Source: Ceratopteris richardii
Lineage: Eukaryota > Streptophyta > Polypodiopsida > Polypodiales > Pteridaceae
Direction: 5' to 3'
Length of the DNA stretch: 64,000 bases
Assembly: GCA_020310875.1 (NCBI GenBank)
Contig: CM035430.1
Span: 99,958,866-100,022,865 of the forward strand
A model generated the notes under the pieces. The model saw only the letters and a list, made by a program, of their open reading frames with translations. It was not told the DNA's origin and searched no databases. Positions within the stretch are counted from its first letter, which is position 1; the number at the start of each line of letters is the position of its first letter. A program made the position numbers and the translations under genes. Of this stretch, positions 34,320-46,020 are shown one piece after another.

Positions 34320-34416
34320 TTAGATTGTGATTTAAAAACTATTGTGATTGTTTGACTCAACGTTGATTATCACTTCACAATAGTATATGTATGTGTGTGT
34401 ATGATTGTGAGTAAAA
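34320..34416. repeat. Minisatellite, left part
   Basis: One unit of the array that continues at 37023-38230, with CTATTGTGATTGTTTGACTC, then TTCACAATAGTAT and a TGTATG-rich stretch. It was separated from the main array by the copia copy A3. Confidence 0.8.
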
Positions 34417-37022
34417 TGTTGATATATTTAGATAGGATGTGTGTGAACACACTAGGTAAAGAAAAAAGAGGCTAAAATCGTTGTTGTAGAAGCCTCTACA
34501 CCCAAATCAAAGTCTACAAATCTTGTGCACAATGAAGAATGTGTGTTTACTACTGTTTGCAATTATCAACCATCTTCTCATGAACAGTGTATGTTTGTAG
34601 TAGACCTAGATGTTTGGTACTTTGATAGTGTGGAAACCAAACATATTACCTCGTAGTGCAGTTTCTTTACTTCACTTGAGCATGCCCCTATAAAGAATAC
34701 TATCACATGCACCAACAACTCTTCTTATCCTATCATGGGAGTTGTTAAGATCATTCTAACTACTAATGATGGTAGTGCTTTTACATTGTCAGATGCTTTA
34801 TTTGTGCCATGGATCCAGAAAAATATGTTATTAGTTTCAACATTATCCAAGATTGACTTTGTTGTGAAATCTGTTGATGACAAATGCACAATTCATGATC
34901 TATCAAATGGCGAGGTCATTATTTCTTCTGGCACTTTATGTTGTGCGCTGCATAAGCTCATAGATTATGCAAAATCTATGAATGATTTAGCATGTGCAAT
35001 TCAAGATTCTCAGGCTATGTAAGAGGCAAAGCTTTGGCATGCATGCTTTGGTCATTTGAATTTTGCTAGTTTGCTATGCTTGCAAATATCAGAAACAGTG
35101 TCATCTCTGCCCAAACTTAGGCACTTGGTAAACATATTTGTAAATGTTGTATTTTGGGCAAAATGCAGTATTCCTCCTTTCCAAAAGATCGTGCACTACG
35201 AGCTACTTAGAAATTGTAGCTTCTTCATAGTGATGTTTGTGGTCCTATGCAAACCTCTTCTTATGGGAATTATCTTTACTTCATGAATGTGTTTATGTGC
35301 TTCAAATAGTTTCTGGTTTTGGATGAAAATCTCTCACATGTAAAATGGGCACCCTTTCTTTTGATCAAGGTAGGGAATATATGTCTTTTGATTTTAATGC
35401 ATTTTTTACTGAACATGGAATAAAACATCAATATACAATGTTGTATACACCTCAACAGAATGGATTTGCAGAAAGGAAGAACAGGTCACCCATGGACATG
35501 ATCAGGTGTATGATGAAGAGTCAAGATTTACCACATAGTTTCACATGATGATGCAGATCATTCCATTTGTGATGCAGATTTATGTCACTTATTGATGAGA
35601 GAACTGAAATAGAGGAGGCAAAAATTATGCCTAAATGGTCGGTGCAAACTTTGTGACATAGAAAACTAGATGCATCTCTATCATATCATACTCATTCATT
35701 CCCTCGTAGTGCTTCTTTTGCATCAAATTGTTATGCTATGGCTGCCTCTAGGCTTTATGATGAGAATGAGCCTATTTCATTTGATCAAGGGAAAAATTTT
35801 GAAACTTGGATGGCTGCTATGCAATCACAATATGATGCTATTATGAAAAGTGGTACTTGGTCTTTATGTGACTTGCCTCCTGGCAAGAAGGCCATTGGCA
35901 CTAAGTGGGTATAAAAGCTAAAGCATAAACCTAATGGAATAATTGAGAGGTATAAGGCTAGGCTCATTGCTAAAAGGTTATGCTCAAGAAAGAGGCATTG
36001 ATTTTGATGAGACCTTTGCACCTACATGTCGAATGCCTATTACTCATAGCATTTGTGCCCTTGCAGCTCATCATGGTTGGAATGTACATCAATTGGACAT
36101 TAAAACTGAATTTTTGAATGGCCAAGTGAATGAAGAAGTGTATGTTTTTCAGCCCCATGGTTTTGTGCAGAAAGAGCATGAAAACAAAGTGTACAGGTTG
36201 AGAAAATGGATTATATGGTTTGAAGCAAGCATCACATGGTTTCTATGGAGAGATACATGCCTACTTGATTGCACATTGTTTTGAGAATAGTCCACTTGAG
36301 AGCACCTTATACATTAAGCATGCAAAAAAATGATGTGCTTCTGATCATTGTTATCTATGTTGATAACATGTTGCTCACTGGTCCTAAAGAGAAGCATATT
36401 GCTAATTTTAAGGCTGATTTGCATCCCTCATTTGAGATGTTAGATTTGGGGCATTTGCATCATTATTTAGGTTTTCAATTTATGCAAGTTGATCGTGGAC
36501 TAGCTTTGTGTAAAACAAAATATATTGACACATTATTAAAGTGTTTTGGCTTTGAAGACTGCAAACCTATTGCCAGTCCTATGCAGACATCTTTACGGTT
36601 GAGTCTCCATGATGTTGGAAATGCATTTGAGGTTGTTCTCTATTAGCATGTTATTGTATGTTTGATTTACTTATGGATTAGTTGGCATGATATCCATTTT
36701 GTTGTCTCACAGATGAGTAGGTTTATGCATTGCCCATGTATCAAGCATTGACAGATGGTTAAGTGCATGGGGGGATCACTACCACCAAAATTACATGCTT
36801 TTTTTAACTCTCACTAGGCTGATATATTGTGAACATACTAGGACCACCGAGGTACTTTTTCTATCTGTAGGAGGTTTTTCCCATAGCTTGTATATACGCA
36901 TATAACCCTAATGAGTCACTTAGCTTTGTACATTCTCTTGGTAATACATTCAATATTGTGTATTCTACTCCAAGCTTCTTCTTCTTCCTTGTGTTGTTTG
37001 TGTGCTTCTGTAGACCTCAACA
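34417..37022 (+). mobile_element. Old Ty1/copia copy A3 of the A1 family
   Basis: It starts with TGTTGATATATTTAGATAGG, the beginning of an A1-type LTR, and ends with a recognisable A1-type 3' LTR (about 36821-37022). Between lie parts of gag-protease, integrase, RT (AFLNG-like, VYVFQPHGFVQKEH, YVDN-like at about 36355) and a trace of RNase H. The copy is shortened, broken many times and clearly older than A1. It lies within the minisatellite array. Confidence 0.87.
36821..37022 (+). repeat. 3' LTR of copia A3
   Basis: It matches the A1 LTR through GAACATACTAGGACCACCG, TTTGTACATTCTC and CTCCAAGCTTCTTCTTCTTC, with many substitutions, and ends CAACA. Confidence 0.8.
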
Positions 37023-38230
37023 TTCAACAATAAGATGTATTGTGATTGTTTGAATGAATATTGATTCTTACTTCACAATAGTATGTGTATGTGTATGTGC
37101 ATGTATGGTTGTGAGGGAAAATCTATTGTGATTGTGTATGCACATGTGTATGTGTGTATATGATTGTGAATTAAAATCTAATGTATATGTTGAAAAGCTT
37201 TTAACTTCTTTTTTATATTTCAAAGGTTGAGAGGTGTAAATAAGTGAACTATAGTCTTTTAGGTCTCTAAATGGCTTTGCCTTGTAGACTTATTAACACC
37301 TTCTCAGATCCCTTGAATTGTAAATGGATCCAACAACGTTTCATCCAATACTATGTGTATGTGTATACAAGTGTATAATTGTGAATGAGAATTTATTGTG
37401 ATTGTTTGACTCAACATTGATTCTTACTTTAGAATACTGTGTAAGTGCATGTGCATATGATCAAGAGTTTAAAATCTATTGTGATTCACTGACTCAACAT
37501 TGATTCTTACTTCACAATAATATGTGTAAGTGTATGTGTGTAAATGATTGAGAATTAAAATTTATTGTAATTCTCTAAATCAGCAATTCATTCTTACTTC
37601 ACAATAGTATGTTAAGTGTAATTGTGTGTATGATTGAGAAATAAAATGTATTATAGTTGTCTGACTCACAATAATATGTGTATGTGTGTATATGATTGTG
37701 AATTAAATTCTATTGTGATTTGCGGACTCAACATTGATCCTTAGTTCACAATAGTATGTGTAAGTATATGTGTGTATGATTGGGGATTAAAATCTATTGT
37801 GAGTGTGTGACTCAAGATTGCTTCTTACTTCACAATAATATGTGTAACTATATGTGTGTGTATGATTGGGAATTAAAATCTATTTTGATTTGCGGACTCA
37901 ACATTGATCCTTAGTTCACAATAATATGTGTAAGTGAATGTGTGTGTATGATTGGGAATTAAAATCTATTGTGAGTGTGTGACTCAAGATTGATTCTTAC
38001 TTCACAATAGTATGTGGAAATGTGTGTGTGTGTGTATGATTGAGAATTAAAACCTATTGTAATTGTCTAACTCAACATTGATTCGTACTTCATAATAGTA
38101 TGTGTATGCATACATGTATGTATGATAAATTAAAATCTATTGAGATTTTCTTACTCAACATTGATTCTTACTTCACAATAGTATGTGTAACTATATGTGT
38201 GCATATGATTATGAGTTAAAATCTATCTTT
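37023..38230. repeat. Minisatellite with a period of about 84 bp
   Basis: The phrase TTGATTCTTACTTCACAATA or a variant recurs near 37061, 37417, 37500, 37582, 37734, 37817, 37903, 37989, 38076 and 38158. Each unit also has a TGTGTATG-rich stretch and TGATTGAGAATTAAAATCTA. Within a unit CTATTGTGA and TCACAATAG form 9-bp inverted repeats about 28 bases apart. The spacing is mostly 83-89 bases from 37417 to 38158. Confidence 0.85.
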
Positions 38231-38419
38231 TTATATGAAGAGATAGAAATATAAACAGTTAGATAGATAAATACATATATTAATAGATTTAAAAACTTTA
38301 GGAGAGATTCAAAGTAGTTTGTATATATTTTAAGATACAAATTTAGTGGAATGTATATCTTATTTGATATTGATTTATTTTGTCTTTTTGTGTATCTAAA
38401 GTCTTCATAAAGGAAGGAT

Positions 38420-38640
38420 TATGGGAAAGGAAAAGAATGGTCATATGTGATAATTCATCAAGAGGGTAAAAAATTCTCCACAATGCAATGCAAATGTTGT
38501 GGACATCATTATGTAGGCAAGGCAACTCGGATAAAAGATAATCTTTTTTAGCACATGTAATAATGTGGTAGGATGTTCTAATGGAGATAGTGATATATGG
38601 GTACACTTTGCAAGTTATGCAAACAAATATAAATCTTAAA
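38420..38640 (+). pseudogene. hAT transposase BED zinc-finger region
   Basis: The translation around 38440-38550 gives MQCKCCGHHYVGKATRIKDN, matching the Cys-x2-Cys...His pattern of plant hAT BED fingers, which bind the transposon ends. A stop follows soon after and the frame is lost near 38560. Confidence 0.72.
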
Positions 38641-38929
38641 GTACCACATAAAAAAAACTTAAAACCATGAGTACTTCACAGTACTTTTGAAGTAGATCAA
38701 GTTTATAGCAAGAATGAATAGATGTATAAATGACAATATAGGATCCTCATTAGATTTCTACTCAAGTACCACAAACTTGAGAGTAATCAAGATGCATGTA
38801 CTCCATTTTCATCAGCTATATCAAGAAAGAGTGGACCCAATGAATATTATAAAAACAATGGATCTAATAATGTGTCACCATGCTTTGTTCGTACTAAATA
38901 ACAAAACACAATACCTACAGCTTTTGAAA

Positions 38930-39500
38930 AGCAAGCTTTTACTGAGCTTCATCTTAAATGAACTCAAGCATTTTTAGCATGTGGAATTCCTTTCAAGGTT
39001 ATTCGTAATCCTATTTCCAAAGATGTTTTGATTTCAACTACACAAAAAGAATTCAGCATGCCAAATTACAATAAAATGCAAACAAAATATGTAGATAAAG
39101 TGAAGAAAAATATTGAAGCTACTTTAAAACAAACAGTGCTTGATTATGTACCCATGTATGAATGCACAATGGCATTAGATGGATGGACAAGTTGTTAGGA
39201 GAAACCATTGATTAATTTCATGGTCATATGTCCAAAGGGAAGTATGTTTTTGGAAGCAGTTGATACTTCTCTTAAAGAGAAAAGTTCAGCTTTTCTTGTT
39301 AAAATATATGAACATGCTATATCTTGTGTGGGTGGTGCAGAGAATGTGGCTCCACTAGTGACTGATAATGCATCTAATTTTTGAAGTGTTGGAATTGCAA
39401 TAAGAAACAAGTATGAAGGCATTACTTGGGTTCCATGTGCAACTCATACCCTAAATCTAAAATTGAAAGATATAGGTAGATTATATTTCATTAAAAAAAA
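38930..39500 (+). pseudogene. hAT transposase DUF659 region
   Basis: The translation includes ACGIPFKVIRNPISKDVLIS, then ALDGWTSC, MFLEAVDTSLKEKSSAFLVK and NKYEGITWVPCATHTLNLKL. This is the catalytic-core pattern of DUF659-containing plant hAT transposases, including the CATHTLNL segment. Stops occur within it, one right after DGWTSC and one after NASNF. Confidence 0.87.
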
Positions 39501-39529
39501 AACTTATTAGATGCAAATCACGTGGTCAA

Positions 39530-40600
39530 ATTTCTTTAAGAGCATCAATTTCTGTATTCTCTCTTTTGTTCAAAAACTCCTAGTAAAGCACTTCACATCT
39601 TTTGTGCTACACATTTTGCAATAGCCTATATTATGCTCAATGGATTAATTGAAGTCAAGCTAGCACTTGTAGAAATGATTCTGGATCAAATATGGGAGGC
39701 ATGGCTAGAGAAGTATCCTTCTTATCGAGTTGCGGCTTTGAAGTGTATGCCTCTAATTTAGTCACAAAAGTTTTTGCATAATCTTGAAAAAAATATCGAT
39801 ATCACTAAACCTTTTGTGGATCTTTTATGAATTAATGATACCAATAAGCTTGTGATAGGAAAAGTTTATTGGACTATGTTAGAAGATATTCCGAAAGTAA
39901 AAGACTTAAATCACTTTTCATTACAAGAAAAAACACATATTGTATCCTTAGCAAAGAAAAGATGGACATAAATGCATACTCGTTTACATGGAACAGTGTT
40001 CAGCTTGGATTTAGCATTTCATCTCAATGGTCAAGCATCAAACAAAGAAGTCATGGCAAATTTAAAAACCACTTGTCAATCACTAGCTCAATGCACAGAT
40101 GGTCAAGATGCATTCCACCAAAGAGTAGCTTATGTAAATCGAGAAGAATGTTTTGGAGATTTATGGCACATTGAAGTGATTCAAAAGCATCCACCTCCTA
40201 TATGGTGGAAAGAGTATGGAGGTGAAGTAGTGGAGTTGCAATATATACTAGCTATGAGGGTGCTTTTAGTAACAACTTCAAGCATTAGTTGTGAATGTAA
40301 TTCAAGTGCATTTGATTTTCTTCATTCACAAAGAAGAAATCTCTTGTGTATCACATGCCAATGATTTGGTATACATTTTTTGTAATATCCATTTGTTACA
40401 TTCTCCAATCAAGATAGCTTCTATAGCAGCACAACAAACTTTTGGAGAATTTCCAACTCGTGAAAGTTTAAGGAACCATCATTGTGATTTAGATGTAGAT
40501 CACAATGATGGTTCAAACATGGAAGAAATAGATGACATGGTACTTGTAATAGATGATGATATTCCAAATGAAGAAAATGATGCACTTTGAATACTTTGGC
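39530..40600 (+). pseudogene. hAT transposase C-terminal part with dimerisation domain
   Basis: The segments KALHIFCATHFAIAYIMLNG and EAWLEKYPSYRVAALKCMPL lead to MHTRLHGTVFSLDLAFHLNG in the frame open from 39972. PPPIWWKEYGGEVVELQYIL, then AMRVLLVTTSSISCECNSSA and FDFLHSQRRNLL (to about 40350), match the hAT dimerisation motif. An acidic tail follows to 40590. At least three frame changes and several stops break the gene. Confidence 0.87.
40473..40514. repeat. Perfect inverted repeat, 16-bp arms
   Basis: GAACCATCATTGTGAT (40473-40488) and its exact reverse complement (40499-40514) flank a 10-base loop. It lies in the acidic tail of the hAT transposase remains. Confidence 0.95.
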
Positions 40601-40610
40601 TAGATTCAAT

Positions 40611-41425
40611 TGCAAAAATGATGTCTTTATCATAAAATGATGTCTTTGATTACAAAAAGCGGCTTTTCTATTCAATGTTTTGTAGATTGAATAATTCATG
40701 AGTAGTGAACCAATCAAAAGATGATGATGCCTCTGATAATCTTCCATATTTGTTCTCATATGCATTGAGAGATATCTATAAATTTTTCACATGGTTTTCT
40801 AAATCATCAGATCTCTTTTGTTGATCATCAATTGTTCTTTGTAATCCAAGAACTGTTAATCCTTCATTGTATAATTCTTCTCCCTATAATCATCTATGTT
40901 CTTTAGGTAGCAGAATGTAGGGCCGCTTTTGAGGAAGAGGGCCTTCCTATCCTTGATTACAAAATTCTACAAGGTTTTGAGGATGACCCATACCTATACC
41001 TACATTCTTCAGGTAATCATCCCAATCTACACATCGGTGAAGAATATCTTGTAGAAAAACTTTCTGAATGAAATATAGTGCTATTTTATTATTTTTTGGT
41101 AATGATCTTTCAACTTGAACAAAGCGTTGAAATAGAGGTTCTACTAATCCTTTATATTGTAAGTCAGAAAGCTTTAATGGTGTTGTTTCTTTCACCCTTC
41201 CTATAACTCAAAAGAGAACATCAGGAACAAAATGATTTGGACATAGCTTTTTTACTTCTTTCATTTAAAGTAGTTCTCCTTCTAATCCCTATCATTCTAA
41301 ATCTTGGTGAAATAAAAATGCTAACCTTGATTGTGCAAATTGAGCATTTTGGTTAGACAAAATCATTTGAGATTCAGCATGATTAAGGTCATTATTCACA
41401 TCTTCCATTATTGCCATGTTTTACC
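40611..41425 (-). pseudogene. Unidentified decayed minus-strand reading frame
   Basis: On the minus strand from about 41420 a protein-like stretch can be followed: MEDVNNDLNHAESQM, then an open 82-codon frame at 41195-40947 with KETTPLKLSDLQYKGLVEPL and DILHRCVDWDDYLKNVGIGM. A charged, helix-rich part follows (RTIDDQQKRSDDLENHVKN). A few stops interrupt it. I do not recognise the family. It may be the opposite-strand gene of a two-gene transposon or a gag-like fragment. Confidence 0.4.
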
Positions 41426-41468
41426 TTCAAATTTGCAAAACAAAAACATTAATTTTACCCCAAATGAA

Positions 41469-41640
41469 TGGACATCATTTAATCCACAAAGTTCAAATAA
41501 TGAATCCACATAATTTGAATGATACCACATCATTTAATCCACATAAATCAAATGTATCCACATCAGTCCAAAACACTTAATTCAGGTAAGTCCACATCAT
41601 TTAATCCACATAATTCAAATAATGAATTTATACTTTATAG
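41469..41640. repeat. Imperfect short tandem repeat
   Basis: ACATCATTTAATCCACA(T)AA plus AATTCAAATAATGAAT-type phrases recur about three times (about 41470, 41526, 41590). The stretch from 41641 to 41930 holds nothing recognised. Confidence 0.65.
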
Positions 41641-41929
41641 AATAATTGAATATTAAATGGATTTTAATGACTTGAGATTTTTAATGTGATTGTTTTTTGA
41701 TTTAGCAAGTGAAGAATCATGAGGGTGTGAAAGCACATGGATTTATTCATATATTTTTGAAGATATTTAGAAGATAGTATTCTATAGATTTTTTGTAAAA
41801 ATAGTAGATCACTTAGAGAGCGACATTTTTGTAGAAATAGTAGATTGCTTAGACATCAACGATTTGTAGATAAAGTTGATTTTTTGTAAATTCACACTTT
41901 TTGAAGCGCCGCCCTCATGTATCTTCTAT

Positions 41930-42836
41930 TTAGGGTGTAATGAAAAATACCTATAATACATATACTCTAACAAACTCATCTATCAGAGTATGTGGGGGAA
42001 GATTGTACCCAATCTTTTGTTCAGTCTCCTATCTCTCTCTATTTTGTGTGTGCTTTCTTGAGATTTCATTACTATACTTTCTTTGAATATGTGCATCTAC
42101 AAGATCCGATCAACAGTGGTATCAAAGCCTACAGGCATCTACAAAGTTGTGCTTCTCGATGTCTGTTTGTGATTCACGGCATCCATTCGTAATTCGAAAT
42201 CCATTTTCATTCATTAGTTCTCGTCTGGTCCAAGCCATGGACCCTACCCATACTATAGAGGATTATCTTTTCTGAGATTTCATTACTATCCTTCTCTACA
42301 TATGTCCATCTACAAGATCCAGTCAACAGTGGTATTAGATCCTATGGGTGTCTACGGAGTTGTGCTTCTCGATGTCCGTCCATGATTCATGACATCCATT
42401 CATAATTTGGCATTTATTTTGGCTCATTAGTTCTCGTCCGGTCCAAGCCATGGACCCTACCCATACTACAGAGGATTTTGGTACATTACCCCTACCCGGG
42501 ATATTGCTTGAGCAATAGTTGGAGCTTTTGTGGCATGAGCTCCAATATGCTCAAGAGTCAAAAAAAAAGATAAAAGAACGTGATGCTGCACTCTAACAAA
42601 TGCAAAGTGATAACAACAACCTAGCTAAGGTGGTGAAGAACATTATCACCACTCAATAAGAAGGCACACACTCCAAGATTGGTGCCAAAAATTTCCAATT
42701 TCCTTGATTTGATGGGCAAAAGGATGGCCAATTTCTTTTTTCATGGCTATTCGAATTTCATGAATTTTATTCTAACCAATCATAGTCTAAAATTGAAACA
42801 ATGAAATTTGTTACTAATTATATGGTGGGTAAAATT
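41930..42836 (+). mobile_element. LTR tail, primer site and gag start of a retroelement
   Basis: An LTR-like tail ends CAACA just before 42117 and is followed by TGGTATCAAAGCC, a Met-type primer site. Downstream a gag-like start is visible (MDPTHTTEDFG near 42450, later FDGQKDGQFLFSWLFEFHEF near 42712-42771), which resembles Ty3/gypsy gag. Copia A4 starts at 42837. The rest of this element is not seen. It is broken and old. Confidence 0.65.
42059..42480 (+). repeat. 214-bp tandem duplication containing the primer site
   Basis: Unit 1 at 42059-42272 and unit 2 from 42273 share TGAGATTTCATTACTAT, CATCTACAAGATCC and AAGCCATGGACCCTACCCA. Both include the LTR end, the primer site (42117 and 42331) and the putative gag start codon (42237 and 42451). 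The units are roughly 85% alike by eye. Confidence 0.88.
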
Positions 42837-43056
42837 TGTTGATATATTTAGGTAGTGATGTGTGTGAACACTCTACGACTACCAGGGAACTTTTTTCCCT
42901 CTTTAGGAGGTTTTTTTCCCCCGATTTGTATATACGCCTATTGCCCTAATGGGCTACTTATCTTTGTATAATACATTCAGCATTGTGTGTTGTGCTCCAA
43001 GCTTCTTCTTCTTCCTTGTGATGTTTGCATGCTTCCGCACATATCTAACTCCAACA
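42837..43056 (+). repeat. 5' LTR of copia A4
   Basis: TGTTGATATATTTAGGTAGT...CTCCAACA, about 220 bp, close to the A1 LTR with scattered substitutions. It is followed by TTGGTATCAAAGC. Confidence 0.9.
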
Positions 43057-43308
43057 ATTGGTATCAAAGCAAGTCACCGCTTCATCTAGGGCATCGTCAG
43101 CACTCCTTCCATTGCAGTCTCAGAATTGCACGAAATTTGGTAAGCATGCTCTGGGTGTTTCAGAGATCAAAGGTATATACCAGTTTTGGTTCCCCAATAT
43201 AAGTGTCTCAAAGTTTGCTACAGTTTTAACAGAATTATTCAAGGTCATTTTGTTCAACTTTTTGAGATATAATCAATTTTTTGCATCAAGATAGTTTAGT
43301 CATCGACC

Positions 43309-45213
43309 ATGGCTGAACGCAGTGATGTATTCCATATGTTGGCTGTTGAGGATAAATTGGATGGTACCCACTACCCATTATGGGCTAATATGATGTGACA
43401 TGTCTTGGTTGCAGAAGAACTGTGGAATATTGTGTAGGATGTTGAAAGATGTCTTGTTACACCTGCGACTATAGGTACTGCAAATATAGGTGTTGGAGCT
43501 GATGGAGATGGTGTCGAAGATATGATATTCTATATATTCCTATTCGTGTTGCTGTTTCTGTTGCACCTACTGTAGAGAAAATTCTTTGGGATGGCAGAGA
43601 TGCTCAGGCACATGCATTGATAGCTTTGTCTATCAAACGTGTCACTATTCTTCACATTTGCTCTTGCAGAACAGCTAAGGATGCTTGGGATACACTTACC
43701 ACATTGTACAAGGCTAGGAATGAGGCTGGTGTTGCTTACCTCCGAAAACAATTCGAGAGTGAGCACATGAATGAAGGTGATTCTATGGACAATTTTATCA
43801 CAAAGATCAAGGATTTGAAAGAATAGTTGATTTCTGTTGATGAAGTTATACCAGATAGCTCACTTGTGTGAATCGTTCTAAATATTCCTCCTGACTCATA
43901 TCAGAGTTTTGCTTCTACTCTTCATTTGATGATGAAAGGCAAGCCAAATGCCTTGTCATTTGAGGAGATAGTCTCTGTTCTATTGCAGGAAGACCAGTCT
44001 AGGTAGAATAGGTCTATTATGTGTGTTACAGATCAAGCTTTCCTAGCTAGCCAGAAGGGCAAAGCTAAATGGAGCTCTTCTACTAGTAAGTAGAAATCTG
44101 CAAATGATGCACATTTGAAGAAGGAAGACAAAGATGAGAAGAAATAAAAAAAGCAGAAATTCTTTTGCAAATACTGTAAAGCAAATGATCATGTCATCAA
44201 GAGCTGTCCAAAAGTGGCTACTAAAGAGGCAAAGAAGAAAGGGGCCAGAATGGTTGTCATAGATACCTCTACACTGAAAACAGAATCTACTAATCTTGTG
44301 TAGGAAGAAGAATAGGTGTTTACTACTGTTTGTAGTTTTGACCCATCTTCTCATGAGCAGTGCATGTCTGCAATAGACTCAAATGTTTCGTACTTTGATA
44401 CTGGGACGACCAAATATATTACCTTGCAGTGCAATTTCTTCTCTTCACTCAAGCCTCCCCTATAGGGAATACTGTTACATACACCAACAACTCCTCCTAT
44501 CCTATTATGGGAGTTGGTAAGATCATTTTGACTATTGTTGATGGTAGCTCTTTCATTTTGTCAGATGCTTTGTTTGTGCTAGGGATCAAGAAAAATCTGT
44601 TATTAGTTTCTCCATTAGCCAAGATTGGCTCGGTTGTGAAATTTGTTGATGATAGATGTATAGTTCATGATCTATCAAATGGTGATGTCATTATTGCTTT
44701 TGGCATTTTATGTCGTGGGTTGTATAAGCTCATAGACTATGAAAGATCTGTAAATGATTTGGCATGTGCAGTACATAATTCTCAGGCTATGTCAGATGCA
44801 AAGAGTTGGCATGCACGCTTTGGTCATCTAAATTTTGCTAGTTTGCTACGCCTGCAGAAATGTGAAATGGTGTCCTCTTTGCGCAAACTTGAGGCACCCG
44901 GAAAACATGTTTATGAAGGTTTTATTTTCAGCAAAATGCAATGTTCTTCCTTTCCAAAAGATGGTTCGGTTTGGGCTACTCAGAAATTGCAGCTTGTACA
45001 TAGTGATGTCTGTGGTCCTATGCAGACACCTTTTGGGAACTATCTTTACTTCCTGACTTTCATCGATGACTTTTCCAGGCATGCATTGGTATATCCATTG
45101 AAGGCAAAGTCCGAAGTGTTTATGTGCTTTAAACAGTTTCTGGTTTTGGTTGAAGATCTGTCAGCATGTAAAATGGGCACACTCCGTTATGATCGAGGGG
45201 GGGAATATGTATC
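43309..45213 (+). pseudogene. Fossil gag-protease-integrase region of copia A4
   Basis: The start ATGGCTGAA matches the A1 gag start. Gag pieces (LWDTL-type helices, KARNEAGVAYLRKQFESEH), a knuckle region near 44165-44215, protease surroundings near 44390, the pre-integrase motif SWHARFGHLNF near 44805 and integrase TFIDDFSRHALVYPLK near 45056 are all recognisable against A1. Confidence 0.87.
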
Positions 45214-45479
45214 TTCAAAGGACTACAGTCACCTGGAGTGAGACTTGATTCTTTAACCCCTAAAAGATCTTGGTTGTGGCTCTAGTTTCTTCAAGATGAT
45301 TGAATGCTTATGGGAAGAACCTCAATTATAATTAATATCAATGATCACCTATCCCAGGTGATCAGATAAAAGCAACTTAGAAAACATGATGCAAATGTCT
45401 AGAGAGAGAATATAAAACTTGTCATCCCAAAACTTTGCCTACATGCATAAACTAACCTAATTTTTCATTCTAAGCATTA

Positions 45480-46020
45480 TCTCCACAATGTATTTCGAGA
45501 AGTTCAAAATGAACTATTTCACTAGCAAAAGACCTATTACATGTGGCATCCTCTCATTGAGAATAAAAAATCCATTCCTATCTGGAGAATTCTATAATGG
45601 GGAATTTGGACCTCGATTTAAGTTCCCAAAGTGCTGCCTATATGGTAGAGAAGAACTTGGTTACCTCTTCTCTTCATGCCCTAAAAGTCACTTAGTTTGG
45701 AAGGGTCTTACTAAGATAATAAGTATACAAAATCAAATCGATTGGAATCAAGCGTTATTTCAAGAAGCAATTTGCTGCTCTTTTGCCTTGTGCCATGCCA
45801 TCAGAAGGAAAATGCTTTGGAAGATATCAAAGGAAAGATGTGCAGTAAACTTCAATGATGATCTAAAAGAATGGTCATTTTAAAAAAACCCCTAGGCATG
45901 TTAGGGAAAAGAATATTTAATTGTAAGAAGTCCTCTCCCTTCAAACATTACATGCATTTTGTGATGAAAAATAACAAGATTAAAATCCACTCTAAAGCTT
46001 TCTAGAAGCATCCACTCTAG
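45480..46020 (+). mobile_element. LINE 3' fragment (zf-RVT end)
   Basis: A 131-codon frame (45488-45883) shows FPKCCLYGREELGYLFSSC, the zf-RVT Cys/His pattern of plant LINE ORF2. WKISKERCAVNFNDDLKEW follows and then, in another frame, LGKRIFNCKKSSPFKHY. This matches the end of the LINE at 5344-6993 (WRERCAFNFGDSPKEW, LGKRIVKCKKSPLFRHH), so it is the same family. No A tail or target duplication was located. Confidence 0.8.

Larger units (their letters stand above)
38400..40610 (+). mobile_element. Decayed hAT DNA transposon (DUF659 type)
   Basis: A transposase gene can be followed through several frames: a BED-type zinc finger, a DUF659 domain and a hAT C-terminal dimerisation domain. Terminal inverted repeats and the 8-bp target duplication expected for hAT were not found, so the limits are those of the coding remains. 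No intact transposase frame survives. The adjacent minisatellite may have grown from subterminal repeats of such an element, but that is speculation. Confidence 0.82.
42837..45213 (+). mobile_element. Partial Ty1/copia copy A4 of the A1 family
   Basis: An A1-type 5' LTR (42837-43056), Met-type primer site (from 43059), gag, protease and the start of integrase are collinear with 309 to about 2670 of A1. Similarity stops at about 45213, just after the GGEY integrase motif. It is older than A1 and broken many times. Confidence 0.9.
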
